Source of the DNA: CAYWNA01 sp964459305
Lineage (GTDB): Bacteria > Planctomycetota > Planctomycetia > Pirellulales > Pirellulaceae
DNA: 64,000 nucleotides
NCBI GenBank assembly: GCA_964459305.1
Contig: CAYWNA010000018.1
Location: 27,268-91,267 of the forward strand
Reading direction: 5' to 3'
The position numbers were made by a program, and so were the translations under genes. The notes below the pieces were generated by a model. That model saw only the letters and a program-made list of their open reading frames with translations. It was not told the DNA's origin and ran no database searches. Of the stretch, positions 8,984 to 17,841 are shown in pieces (positions within the stretch are counted from its first letter, which is position 1; each line of letters starts with the position of its first letter).

Positions 8984-9321
8984 TTGCGGGGCCTGTCACC
9001 TGTCTTGACTTGGCACGCCCAGGATCTGACGGCACGATAAGACGGCACTAGTCAGTCTCGATACCGACCCTGAGCCGTATTACCAGCTCTGGAAAGGCTC
9101 TCTGAATGCGCAGTCTTTTCCGATTGTGTGCATAATCTGGACGCCGCAGACTCATCGCGATTGTCAGCGTTTCCCCGTCCGTAAAAGACCTCTTTGTCTT
9201 CCCATTTTTCCTGGACCGCCTCTTTTTATGTGGTAACCTTCCGATAGCCCAAATTGTCGCCGCGCAAGTACTGGTTCATCTGGAATTGTGGCAAAATCGC
9301 TCTGATCGGGAGGAAGACTCC
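8984..9321. other. spacer, no gene seen
   Basis: This 338-base stretch separates the anti-sigma gene from the small Arg/Asp-rich gene. I see no supported gene, no palindromic repeat and no strong promoter hexamers. The only local feature is a short pyrimidine-rich tract before 9230. Confidence 0.5.
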
Positions 9322-9711
9322 GTGACTGAAACCCTTGACCAATTGGAACAGAATGCGCTGGTTGATCGTCGCAATAGTGACAGACGAGAGCTGGCTGGTG
9401 ATCGCCGTACGGAGGATGTGTCGGTTGCGATAGACCGACGCCAAGGAGACCGCCGCAAGGCGCAACGTCGCCGTCAAATCGACCCTACAACATGTGAACG
9501 AGAGTACACTGACGATGAGATCGAATTCATGCAGTCACTGGACGCGTACAAGCGCACGAGTGGCCGCATGTTTCCAACCTGCAGTGAAATCCTGGAGGTC
9601 GTGCGTTCGCTGGGGTATGTGAAACTTTCCGACGCGGGAGAGCCTGTTCCGGCGGAGATCTCTAGTTCGTCGCATTTCGGCGAAGCGTCTGAGGATTCAG
9701 AAGATGAGTAG
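9322..9711 (+). CDS. Arg/Asp-rich small protein of unknown function
   Basis: A GTG at 9322 preceded by GGGAGGA is the best start and gives 129 residues; a TTG at 9286 is a weaker alternative. The N-terminal half is a run of DRR-type repeats (RRNSDRRELAGDRR, IDRRQGDRRKAQRRRQ). The C-terminal half, YTDDEIEFMQSLDAYKRTSG then RMFPTCSEILEVVRSLGY, reads like a compact folded domain, ending in an acidic tail. I recall similar small proteins in other planctomycetes but know no function. The gene ends at a strong terminator and is flanked by long spacers, so it is probably a single-gene unit. Confidence 0.8.
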   Translation: MTETLDQLEQNALVDRRNSDRRELAGDRRTEDVSVAIDRRQGDRRKAQRRRQIDPTTCEREYTDDEIEFMQSLDAYKRTSGRMFPTCSEILEVVRSLGYVKLSDAGEPVPAEISSSSHFGEASEDSEDE

Positions 9712-9745
9712 TCTCTTGCGTTGAACACGGTTCGAGACAGATGAG

Positions 9746-9771
9746 AAGGACGGCCAAGTGCCGTCCTTTTT
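9746..9771 (+). terminator. rho-independent terminator
   Basis: A 9-base-pair stem (AAGGACGGC, loop CAAGT, GCCGTCCTT) runs directly into a T tract at 9767-9771. It lies 35 bases after the stop of the small Arg/Asp-rich gene. Confidence 0.9.
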
Positions 9772-9969
9772 CGATTCTTGCCCAGCGAAACGCGGCTAAA
9801 GGCGGTTGACGGGCGTGGCAGTTCCCGTGGTCGGATGTCGAGTGGGCGCGAGAACCGAATTGCTCTTGCCACAGAGGCGCCTTGAGACTACCCTCTCGCC
9901 GCTTATCGGGTTCTCGTCAGGCACGACCTTGCCTCGGCGCTTCATTTTGCTCTTCTTCCACAGGAAAGC

Positions 9970-10728
9970 GTGGCGGCTGTGAGCAGTAAATCACATTTTT
10001 GGGCGATCGTGTTTTTTAGGCCGTTTGCTGCAACAGTTTTGAGCGTTCTGGCTGTCGCTGCCTCCGGCGGATGCAGAATGGCCGCTGATGGCCATAATCT
10101 TCAGGGGGTGCGACTGCACCAGCAAGGGCAGTACGAGGCCGCTATGCAACGGTTTCAGCAGGCGGTGGCCAGCAATCCCGACGATGCGGACGCCTATTAC
10201 AACATGGCGGCTACGGTGCACCAGATAGGAGTAACTCGGGCCGATCAGAATTCGCTCAAGCAAGCCGAGACACTCTACAATCAGTGCTTGGATGTCAACG
10301 AGGACCACACGGACTGTTACCGCGGTCTGGCAGTCCTATTGGCCGAGACCGGTCGTTCGGATCGCGCATTCAATCTATTGAAGAACTGGGCTCTCCGCAG
10401 TCCGACCGTTGCCGACGCCCGGATCGAACTAGCTCGACTGTATGAGGAGTACGGCGATGCGGATACGGCCAAGATCCACTTGGCCGAGGCACTGCAAATC
10501 GATCAACACAGCTCCCGCGCGTGGAATGCGCTGGGGCGTCTGCGTGAACAGGCTGGCGATTACACGCAGGCACTGGCTGACTACCAACGATCTTACAACT
10601 TGAACCATTTCCAGCCTGAAGTCGCTGAACGCATTGCCACGCTGAATCGGACAGTGAGCGGCGGCTCAACGTTCAGCGGGCCTGGCGGCACTCGCATGGT
10701 GAACTCCGGCACCACCACCAATCGATAG
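9970..10728 (+). CDS. TPR-repeat lipoprotein
   Basis: The product of 252 residues starts at a GTG after AGGAAA. A hydrophobic N-terminus (about 11-31) ends in the lipobox ASGGC with Cys35, so it is probably a lipoprotein. Tetratricopeptide repeats follow from about residue 43 to 225, for example HQQGQYEAAMQRFQQAVASN and LREQAGDYTQALADYQRSYN. The tail is rich in Gly, Ser and Thr. TPR proteins act as scaffolds; no partner is evident from the neighbours. Confidence 0.85.
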   Translation: MAAVSSKSHFWAIVFFRPFAATVLSVLAVAASGGCRMAADGHNLQGVRLHQQGQYEAAMQRFQQAVASNPDDADAYYNMAATVHQIGVTRADQNSLKQAETLYNQCLDVNEDHTDCYRGLAVLLAETGRSDRAFNLLKNWALRSPTVADARIELARLYEEYGDADTAKIHLAEALQIDQHSSRAWNALGRLREQAGDYTQALADYQRSYNLNHFQPEVAERIATLNRTVSGGSTFSGPGGTRMVNSGTTTNR

Positions 10729-10992
10729 CCCCTGTTGCCAGGCCAGATTCGGATCGGCTGGCAGTACCCCTTCGCTGGGAGACGGGGCCTCCGATCTGTC
10801 TCCCCATCCTTCTCATTCTTCCGCGCAAAGCATAGAATCTCACCTTACCCGGGCCTGTCATCCTGAGTGAAGGACTCCCTCCATTTGTACGAGATGTTCT
10901 TCGCTGCGTTTAAGTTGATAAGGCGAGCATCACGAAGCTGTCTTTTGGCAGCCCTTCGATCACGTACCCGATATTGAAACGAGAGTCTGGCG

Positions 10993-12090
10993 ATGACGGA
11001 ACGAGTCTTCAATTTCTCTGCCGGTCCAGCGGTCTTGCCCGTGCCGGTCTTGGAGCAAGCACAACAAGAACTCCTTGGGCTACCTGGTGTGGGTGCATCG
11101 GTATTGGAGATTAGCCACCGAAGCAAGGCGTTTTCGGAGATTCACCAGTCCGCCAAAGAGCGTCTGAAGTCTCTGTTGTCGCTTCCAGACAACTACCACA
11201 TCTTGTTTCTGCAGGGAGGGGCTCGTCTTCAGTTCTCGATGGTCCCCATGAATCTGCAGCGGGGCGCTGATTCGGTTTCGGACTACATTCTCACAGGCTC
11301 GTGGGGCAAGAAGGCTCGTGAGGAAGCCGAGAGAACGGGAACCGTGCGAATTGCATGGGACGGCAAGGAAACCAATTACGACCGCTTACCCACCCCAGAC
11401 CAGTTGGACTTGAATCCCGATGCAGATTACGTGCATTTCACGTCGAACGAGACGATTCAGGGGGTCCAATTCCAAGGGGAACCCGATGCAGGAGACGTCC
11501 CGCTGGTCTGCGATGCTTCGTCAGATTTCTTGCACCGACCGCTGGACGTCACACGATACGGCATGCTGTACGCCGGCGCCCAGAAGAATGCCGGGCCGGC
11601 CGGTATCACAGTGGTGGTCATACGGGACGATTTGCTGGAGCGGAGCCAGGATTCGTTGCCGGGATACCTGAACTACCGATTGCATCGAGACGGCGATTCG
11701 TTATGGAACACGCCGCCTGCGTTTGGGATTTACATTGTCGGCCTGGTCGCCCGGTGGCTACTGGAGGACATCGGTGGACTCGACAACATGTACGAACGCA
11801 ATCGCCAGAAAGCTCAGATGCTGTATGAAGCGATCGACGAGAGCGATGGCTTCTATCGCGGTCACGCCCAACCGGATTGCCGGTCTCTGATGAACGTTGC
11901 ATTCCGGTTGCCCACCGAGGATTTGGAGAAGAAGTTCTTGGCCGAAGCGGAATCGCACAAACTCACCACCCTGAAGGGACACCGCAGCGTGGGCGGCATT
12001 CGGGCATCGATTTACAATGCCATGCCAGCGGAGGGAGTAGTGGCACTGCGGGACTTCATGCGTAATTTTCTCGCCCAAAATGCGGTCTAG
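10993..12090 (+). CDS. serC: phosphoserine aminotransferase
   Basis: SerC converts 3-phosphohydroxypyruvate to phosphoserine, and also makes 4-phosphohydroxythreonine in the DXP-dependent vitamin B6 route. The 365-residue product starts MTERVFNFSAGPAVLP, has the EISHRS motif, and has the PLP lysine in AGAQKNAGPAG (Lys198). Length is normal. serA follows on the same strand after a 155-base spacer holding an imperfect palindrome. pdxA, the next B6 enzyme, is 6 kb downstream. Confidence 0.97.
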   Translation: MTERVFNFSAGPAVLPVPVLEQAQQELLGLPGVGASVLEISHRSKAFSEIHQSAKERLKSLLSLPDNYHILFLQGGARLQFSMVPMNLQRGADSVSDYILTGSWGKKAREEAERTGTVRIAWDGKETNYDRLPTPDQLDLNPDADYVHFTSNETIQGVQFQGEPDAGDVPLVCDASSDFLHRPLDVTRYGMLYAGAQKNAGPAGITVVVIRDDLLERSQDSLPGYLNYRLHRDGDSLWNTPPAFGIYIVGLVARWLLEDIGGLDNMYERNRQKAQMLYEAIDESDGFYRGHAQPDCRSLMNVAFRLPTEDLEKKFLAEAESHKLTTLKGHRSVGGIRASIYNAMPAEGVVALRDFMRNFLAQNAV

Positions 12091-12145
12091 AGGGCCAAAC
12101 TGCAACCAGTGCCTTCACGGCCGGTCGTCAGTTTCGGGATTGAAA

Positions 12146-12204
12146 GTGCCACGACTGTGTCAGCCGTGCTCCTGCCTTCCGCACGGCCGAAACGGCCGTG
12201 GCAC
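12146..12204. repeat. imperfect palindrome between serC and serA
   Basis: Two 24-base arms (12146-12169 and 12181-12204) match at about 20 of 24 positions when one is reverse complemented; the right arm ends GGCCGTGGCAC. It has no T tract, so it is more likely a dispersed planctomycete repeat than a classic terminator. Confidence 0.75.
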
Positions 12205-12245
12205 AAAGCCACAGAATACAAAAGTTGAGCGGAGTACACGAACAC

Positions 12246-13868
12246 ATGTCCAGAGTTATCGTTCTCGATAATATCGCCCAGGAAGGTCTCGATCTGCTGG
12301 AGGCCGCCGACGGAATCGAATACGAAGTCCGCACCGGCCTGAAAGGCGAGGAACTGCGCGAGGCACTCATCGAATTCGACGGCGCGGTTTGCCGGAGCGG
12401 CGTAAAGATCACCGCAGAAGCACTGGGAGGGAATCGACGTCTGAAAGCCATCGTTCGCGCCGGTGTCGGTACCGATAACATCGACAAGCCAACGGCAACG
12501 CGACTGGGCATCGTCGTGATGAATACCCCCGGCGGCAATACCCTCAGCACGGCGGAGCACGCCTTCGCACTGATGCTTGCCATGTCGCGAAACATCGCCC
12601 CGGCCTACCAAAGCCTGATCGAAGGGCGCTGGGACCGCAAAGCGTACATGGGGGCGCAATTGGCCGACAAAACGCTCGGCATCGTCGGCTTGGGACGTAT
12701 CGGCAAAGAAGTGGCGAAGCGGGCGTTGGCATTCGAGATGCGCGTCATTGCCTACGACCCTTTTCTTTCGGCTGAAGCTGCGGAAAAGCTGGGCATTGAA
12801 CGAGTCGAGAACGTGCGCGACATGCTGCCGCGAATCGACTATCTGACCGTGCACGTACCGTTGACACCGGAGACGAAAAACTTAATCGGCGCTGCGGAGA
12901 CGGAAATGCTGAAGCCAGGCGTGCGCTTGATCAACGCAGCTCGCGGCGGAATCTACGACGAACAAGCGTTGGCCGAGGCGCTCACGAGTGGCAAGGTGGG
13001 TGGTGTTGCCCTGGATGTATATAGCAGCGAACCTTGCACCGACAGTCCTCTGTTTGGAATGCCTAACGTCGTCTGCACACCGCACCTGGGCGCCAGCACG
13101 GAGGAAGCCCAGACGCAGGTCGCTGTGGAAGCAGTTCAACTACTGACGAATTTTCTGACCACCGGCGAGATTCGCCACGCCGTGAACGTGGCTGCCGTGG
13201 ACCCGAAAACGATCGCAGCCCTGCGAGGATACTTGGTGGTGGCTCACCGTCTCGGCCAACTACTGGGTCAATGGCATGACGGCAGCGTCGAATCGTGCTC
13301 CTTGAGTTACCGCGGCGAAGTGGCCGAAAAGGACACGCACCTGATTACGTCGGCGTTTTGTGCAGGGTTGATGGAGAAGGCCATGGACGAGGATGTCAAT
13401 ATCATCAACGCCGAGGTTCTGCTTCGCGAACACGGCATCCGGCTCAGCGAAGAAACGCAGACCGCCGCGGGCGTCTTCAGTTCGTCCATCACTGCCGAGC
13501 TATCCTGTGAAGACCAGACGTACACTGCCGGCGGTACATTGTTCGGCAACAATCTGCCACGTCTGATTCGTCTGGGTGATTATCAGTTGGAAGCATATTT
13601 GGACGGCAACTTGTTGATCTTCACCTACGACGATGTACCGGGAGTCATCGGAGCGGTAGGCACGATTTTTGGATCGCACGGCGTAAACATTGCCCAGATG
13701 TCGGTCGGTCGAGAGAGCGAGAAACCCGGCGGCGCTGCGGTGGGCGTTTTGAACCTGGATAGCTTGCCGTCACAAGCCGCCATCGACCAAGTGGCGGCCC
13801 ACTCCCGCGTGCACAACGTCAAGGTGATTCAGTTGCCGGCAGAGGGCGAGTTGCCGGCGTGGCTGTAG
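12246..13868 (+). CDS. serA: D-3-phosphoglycerate dehydrogenase
   Basis: SerA catalyses the first step of serine synthesis, 3-phosphoglycerate to 3-phosphohydroxypyruvate. From the ATG at 12246 the product has 540 residues, the long type with an intervening domain and a C-terminal ACT domain. The NAD-binding GIVGLGRIGKEVAKRA begins near residue 145; the catalytic region includes NAARGGIYDE and TPHLGAST. The ACT domain (about 455-525, FTYDDVPGVIGAVGTIFGSH) suggests serine feedback control. An in-frame start at 12198 would add 16 residues of non-family sequence. Confidence 0.97.
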   Translation: MSRVIVLDNIAQEGLDLLEAADGIEYEVRTGLKGEELREALIEFDGAVCRSGVKITAEALGGNRRLKAIVRAGVGTDNIDKPTATRLGIVVMNTPGGNTLSTAEHAFALMLAMSRNIAPAYQSLIEGRWDRKAYMGAQLADKTLGIVGLGRIGKEVAKRALAFEMRVIAYDPFLSAEAAEKLGIERVENVRDMLPRIDYLTVHVPLTPETKNLIGAAETEMLKPGVRLINAARGGIYDEQALAEALTSGKVGGVALDVYSSEPCTDSPLFGMPNVVCTPHLGASTEEAQTQVAVEAVQLLTNFLTTGEIRHAVNVAAVDPKTIAALRGYLVVAHRLGQLLGQWHDGSVESCSLSYRGEVAEKDTHLITSAFCAGLMEKAMDEDVNIINAEVLLREHGIRLSEETQTAAGVFSSSITAELSCEDQTYTAGGTLFGNNLPRLIRLGDYQLEAYLDGNLLIFTYDDVPGVIGAVGTIFGSHGVNIAQMSVGRESEKPGGAAVGVLNLDSLPSQAAIDQVAAHSRVHNVKVIQLPAEGELPAWL

Positions 13869-13898
13869 TGGGCCAAACGGCGTATGTTCTATCAGCGA

Positions 13899-13914
13899 GC
13901 AGGGCAGGGGGGGT
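13899..13914 (+). repeat. extended G-rich polar repeat, shorter copy
   Basis: GCAGGGCAGGGG with a longer G run; GGGCAGGG lies at 13902-13909. It lies between the serA stop and the preferred start of the GT2 gene, on the transcribed sense strand. Confidence 0.8.
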
Positions 13915-13936
13915 GGAATCGTTGCAGCCGAGCACC

Positions 13937-14665
13937 ATGCGACTGGAATCGGTCACCGTCGTTATTCCCGCGCTGAACGAGGAGGAATCTCTGCCTCTGG
14001 TGCTGAACGACTTGCCTGACGTGGGCCAGGTCATCGTCGTCGACAATGGCAGCCGCGACGCAACGCCGGACATCGCGGCTCGACATGGTGCCACGGTTGT
14101 GTCCGAACCGAAACGAGGATACGGTTCGGCGTGTCTCTGCGGCTTGGCAGCCATTTATGGACAAATTGAACAAGGGCATTCGTCGCCCGAAATCGTCGCG
14201 TTTGTCGATGCAGATTACAGCGACCACCCCGACCTTCTGCCGCATCTTGTCGAACCGATCGTAAAGGGCGAAGCAGACTTCGTGCTGGGATCGCGGCTGA
14301 TGGGCGAGCGCGAACCCGGCGCGATGCCGCCACAGAGTGTGTATGGCAATCGACTGGCATGTGCGCTGATGCGAGTCCTGTTCGGCGCACGATACACGGA
14401 CCTGGGACCGTTTCGCGCCATCAGCTATACGCATTTGTGTAGACTGAATATGTCAGACGAGAACTTCGGCTGGACCGTCGAAATGCAAATCAAAGCGGTT
14501 CGTGCCGGATTTCGTATCAAGGAGATCCCTGTCCCGTATCGGCGGCGGATCGGTACCAGCAAGATCAGCGGGACGGTCAGCGGCACGTTCAAGGCCGGCG
14601 CGAAAATCCTGTACACTGTCGCAAAGTACGGTCTCCAACGATGGAAACCACGCGATACTGAATAG
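13937..14665 (+). CDS. family 2 glycosyltransferase (DPM1/GtrB type)
   Basis: The product of 242 residues is a single GT-A domain, lacking the membrane segments of longer relatives. It has VTVVIPALNEEESLPLVL at the start, VIVVDNGSRDAT, and the metal-binding VAFVDADYSDHP. The C-terminal PVPYRRRIGTSKISG is typical of polyprenyl-phosphate sugar transferases. I prefer the ATG at 13937; an upstream GTG at 13859 overlapping serA would force translation through the G-rich repeat. It lies immediately upstream of a GT-C membrane protein, which could use the lipid-linked sugar it makes; this coupling is inference. Confidence 0.9.
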   Translation: MRLESVTVVIPALNEEESLPLVLNDLPDVGQVIVVDNGSRDATPDIAARHGATVVSEPKRGYGSACLCGLAAIYGQIEQGHSSPEIVAFVDADYSDHPDLLPHLVEPIVKGEADFVLGSRLMGEREPGAMPPQSVYGNRLACALMRVLFGARYTDLGPFRAISYTHLCRLNMSDENFGWTVEMQIKAVRAGFRIKEIPVPYRRRIGTSKISGTVSGTFKAGAKILYTVAKYGLQRWKPRDTE

Positions 14666-14711
14666 CCTTGCATGAGAAGCGTGACCCCAGTCATCGGGTG
14701 ACAACTGCGAC

Positions 14712-16523
14712 GTGGAATCTCGAATCGCGAATTCGTCTTCATCCGCATCCAGATGGAATCAGGCAAACGCCAATCTGGGCGTTCTCGCTGTACTTGCCGT
14801 GATTTCCTGCGTTCTGTACGGCGCCGTGACGGCGTTGAGCGAGCGATTTCACCACGATGCGCCCTCGACCGAACGGCCGATTGTCTGGGTATTGACTCTG
14901 CTAGGGGCTGCGTTTCTCGTCTACCTGATTGCGATCCGGGTCTCAGCGGGGGCACAACAAGATCGGAGGCTGTTGGCAGTTGTCGTCGTCTCCTCGCTTG
15001 CCTTCCGCGTTGCGCTCCTGCCGTCCACACCCATTCAGGAAATCGACATCTACCGCTATCTGTGGGACGGAGTGGTCGTGAGCCAGGGAATCAGTCCGTT
15101 TCGCTACAGCCCTCAGCAGATCCGCGACGCGTCTGCAGAGGTGCCGCTGGAGGACGACTTGGCACGCCTGGTTCGGCAGCGCGATTCAGATCCGGTATTA
15201 GAGACAATCCTGAGTCGCATCCACTATCCCGAAGTACCAACCGTGTATCCGCCAGTCAGCCAAGTGGTCTTCGGCGCAGCGGCACTCTCCACGCCAGAAT
15301 CCGCAACACTACGGTGCCGGCTGATCATCATGAAGATCTGGCTGGTTGCGTTCGACATGCTGACGCTGCTGCTTGTCGTTAGCCTGCTGCGCACCACAGG
15401 TCGCTCGATCGGCTTAGCGGTCATCTACGGCTGGTGCCCGCTGTTGATGAAAGAAGTCGCCAATAGCGGACACCTGGACACGATCGCCGTTTTCCTCACG
15501 ACGCTGTGTGTCTACCTGATCGCGAGGCTTTGTTTGGCTTGCCCAGCACAGCAGGCGGAAGAAGGGGACAGGTCTAAACTGTCCGAAGCACCCGCTGGGC
15601 CACCACGACAAATTAGGCGTGCCCCCTTTTTCCTCGCTACAGGTGCCGGTATTGCTCTCGCGCTGGGCGTGGGGGCCAAACTCTACCCAGTCGTGCTAGC
15701 TCCGCTGCTGTTCGCGTGCGTGGTAAAGCACCTTGGTTGGCGGGCAAGCGCTGCGGTGATATTGGTGTTTGCTGCGACTGTGACGCTGGTGCTCTGGCCC
15801 ATGGCTCCGCCCATGGCATGCAGTGACACCGTGGTGACTGACCCCACATCAACCGAAGAAGGTGGGGCCGCACCTCAAGCCAAAGTCCGCGATCCCAGTC
15901 TCGGTCTGAAAACATTTTTGCGGCGTTGGGAAATGAACGATTTCATCTTCCTGCTGCTGATTGAAAACGTAAAACCAGCCGACGCGATCCCGGCGAATCA
16001 AACGGCCTGGTTTTCTGTCGCCCCCGAATCCTTCCGGGAGAGGCTTAACAACCTGGTGACTGAAAACCTGGATGACGTTAATGATCGCTGGGAAGCATCG
16101 TTCCTTGTCGCGCGTGGCGTAACGGCACTTGTCTTCCTTGTGCTGGTCGGATGGTTCATTTGGCGAGCGAGCCGTTCGTACAGTGTTTCAATTTGGCTGG
16201 AATGTGCCTTCCTGACGCTAGCGTGGTTCTGGCTGCTGTCTCCCACGCAGAATCCGTGGTATTGGACGTGGGTGTTGCCGCTGCTGCCGTTTGCCCGTAG
16301 TCGGGTGTGGTTGGCGATGAGCGGCCTGGTGTTGCTGTACTACCTGAGATTCTGGCTGACGTACCATTTTCCTGACGCGCCCGTGCTGGGCATTCCATAC
16401 AATGGCGTGGCTTTCTTCGATCTGGTAGTCACGTGGATTGAGTATGCCCCGTGGTTCGCCTGTCTGTACCTTTTCTCGAAACGACCGACGCCCAAATCGA
16501 GTCCTTCGGGCACTGCCACGTAG
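14712..16523 (+). CDS. multi-pass GT-C type glycosyltransferase (GT87-like)
   Basis: The product of 603 residues starts at a GTG and is an integral membrane protein with about ten predicted segments. After the first segments comes the loop IQEIDIYRYLWDGVVVSQG, whose acidic EIDIYRYLWDG motif is characteristic of polyprenyl-phosphate-dependent mannosyltransferases of the GT87/GT-C type. A long non-membrane loop lies at about 280-310 and another at about 370-450. It follows the GT2 gene by 46 bases and probably consumes a lipid-phosphate sugar. Confidence 0.8.
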   Translation: MESRIANSSSSASRWNQANANLGVLAVLAVISCVLYGAVTALSERFHHDAPSTERPIVWVLTLLGAAFLVYLIAIRVSAGAQQDRRLLAVVVVSSLAFRVALLPSTPIQEIDIYRYLWDGVVVSQGISPFRYSPQQIRDASAEVPLEDDLARLVRQRDSDPVLETILSRIHYPEVPTVYPPVSQVVFGAAALSTPESATLRCRLIIMKIWLVAFDMLTLLLVVSLLRTTGRSIGLAVIYGWCPLLMKEVANSGHLDTIAVFLTTLCVYLIARLCLACPAQQAEEGDRSKLSEAPAGPPRQIRRAPFFLATGAGIALALGVGAKLYPVVLAPLLFACVVKHLGWRASAAVILVFAATVTLVLWPMAPPMACSDTVVTDPTSTEEGGAAPQAKVRDPSLGLKTFLRRWEMNDFIFLLLIENVKPADAIPANQTAWFSVAPESFRERLNNLVTENLDDVNDRWEASFLVARGVTALVFLVLVGWFIWRASRSYSVSIWLECAFLTLAWFWLLSPTQNPWYWTWVLPLLPFARSRVWLAMSGLVLLYYLRFWLTYHFPDAPVLGIPYNGVAFFDLVVTWIEYAPWFACLYLFSKRPTPKSSPSGTAT

Positions 16524-16564
16524 GCTTCAATGGCCAAGCAGCCAGAATGAGTCCTGCTGCTGCG

Positions 16565-16696
16565 GCCTTGATCATGACTCCGGCAGTTGCCAGCAGTGAC
16601 AGCATAGAAACCCGAAGCGTAAGCGAGGAATGCAGCAAATTACAGCCTCATCCTCGCTTACGCTTCGGGTTTCGATGCCGGAGTTACGATCAAGGC
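16565..16696. repeat. nested double palindrome
   Basis: An inner perfect palindrome has 23-base arms at 16607-16629 and 16651-16673, containing GAAGCGTAAGCGAGGA. An outer pair of 21-base arms lies at 16565-16585 and 16676-16696 with three mismatches (GACTCCGGCA against TGCCGGAGT). The inner core recurs in a variant at 53693-53745. Confidence 0.9.
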
Positions 16697-16723
16697 TTGC
16701 TGCTGCGCAGTCATCACAAGGCT

Positions 16724-16740
16724 GGGGAAGGGCAGGGGGG
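16724..16740 (+). repeat. extended G-rich polar repeat, copy 4
   Basis: GGGGAAGGGCAGGGGGG, with GGGAAGGG at 16725-16732 and GGGCAGGG at 16730-16737. Noncoding. Confidence 0.85.
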
Positions 16741-16926
16741 TAGGTATTCTGCTTCACCTCAGATCTAACAAAACCGCTACGATCGTGCCTGATTCTCTGT
16801 TTTCACTAATTTGCGTTAAGTCAAAACTCAACTCAACCTGCGTAACTTGCCGATCGTCGCTATATCGTTCAAGAACGGACAAGACGTGAAGGGATTTTCA
16901 ACCACCTCGCGCAAAGGAATTCCGTC

Positions 16927-17148
16927 ATGCTGAACTGTGCAGCTACTCTGGAAGACCAGATCGACCTCGTAATCCACCGTGCGCCTCATTTGGCCGGTAA
17001 GACGCTACGAATCGAAACGCACGCCGGACGCGTCGTGCTGAACGGTATCGTCGGCTCGTACTATCAGAAGCAAATGGCCCAAGAGGCCGTGCGCGCGGTT
17101 GAAGGAGTAAGCAAGGTCGAGAACCGGCTGCAAGTCTGCTGGACGTAG
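16927..17148 (+). CDS. BON-domain small protein
   Basis: The 73-residue product is a single BON domain: helix, then LRIETHAGRVVLNGIVGSYYQK, then AVRAVEGVSKVENRLQV. BON domains are thought to bind phospholipid or act in osmotic and envelope proteins. There is no signal peptide, so this copy is probably cytoplasmic or part of a complex. It converges with the STAS-like gene. Confidence 0.85.
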   Translation: MLNCAATLEDQIDLVIHRAPHLAGKTLRIETHAGRVVLNGIVGSYYQKQMAQEAVRAVEGVSKVENRLQVCWT

Positions 17149-17159
17149 CATTTCGTCCG

Positions 17160-17543
17160 CTAGCGAGGTTTGCTGGGCCGGTAGAATCCCAAGACGGCCT
17201 CCGCGCGATCGCGGAACGAGTTGAACTGGCCAGAAAGATCGTTCTCGCACAGCATTTCCTGATGCTCGTTGGACATTCCGCACAAGCGGAGCAAGGCTCC
17301 TTGCTTGCTAAGCGTGTCGTGCAGGAGCATCAGCTCGTCGAGGAAATCTTGCGGCAATTCCACAAGTCCGTCGAGCTCTAAGACCATGCGTCGCTTGAAC
17401 TCCTGACGCAATAGCATACTGAGACTTTCGGCCATCCCCGTGGCGTCGGCCTCATCGCTATTCGGCCCGTACAACTTGACGAACAGCCAATCAGGACCAC
17501 GATCCAACTCCGTTTTCCAACCAGGAGCCAAAACTACCTTCAT
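17160..17543 (-). CDS. STAS-like (anti-anti-sigma type) protein
   Basis: The product of 127 residues has the fold pattern of STAS domains: a beta strand WLFVKLYG, then VLELDGLVELPQDFLDELMLLHDTL, then ALLRLCGMS. The usual phosphorylatable Ser of SpoIIAA is not clearly conserved. A role in partner switching is possible but unproven. It lies tail to tail with the BON gene, 11 bases apart. Confidence 0.75.
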   Translation of the reverse strand: MKVVLAPGWKTELDRGPDWLFVKLYGPNSDEADATGMAESLSMLLRQEFKRRMVLELDGLVELPQDFLDELMLLHDTLSKQGALLRLCGMSNEHQEMLCENDLSGQFNSFRDRAEAVLGFYRPSKPR

Positions 17544-17841
17544 GAGATCCCTCCTCCTGAAGCAGGCGCCGCGTTGGTGGGCGTTTCCTTGAACTGCCCA
17601 ACGCTGTAAGAATCAGTTTAGGATTCCTGAGCACAAAGGCAAGCCCTTTGTCGGCAAACCCGAGAGAGGAGGGGCATTTTCTCGCTAACGCGACCGCGGT
17701 CGCGCCGAGTCGTCGCCAGCGGCCACATCTGAAAACGGAGAATAGATAGGCTAGAATCTGATGGCTGCCCATTCGTGGGGTACGGAGTAGGCCATGTCAG
17801 GTCTTTCACCTTGAGCTCAAGCTATCGAGCTTCCTGCACCA
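17544..17841. other. spacer between STAS-like and pdxA genes
   Basis: About 300 bases without a gene. A short palindrome GCGACCGCGGTCGC lies near 17688-17701. I see no terminator with a T tract and no good promoter. Confidence 0.5.

Larger units (their letters stand above)
16524..16926. other. spacer with nested palindrome and G-rich repeat
   Basis: This 403-base spacer holds the nested palindrome at 16565-16696 and a G-rich polar repeat at 16724-16740. The rest, up to the BON gene, is comparatively AT-rich and shows nothing I can name. Confidence 0.6.

Noticed and set aside
12087..12854. 255-codon minus-strand frame over the serA start
   Set aside because: Shadow of serA and of the spacer palindrome.
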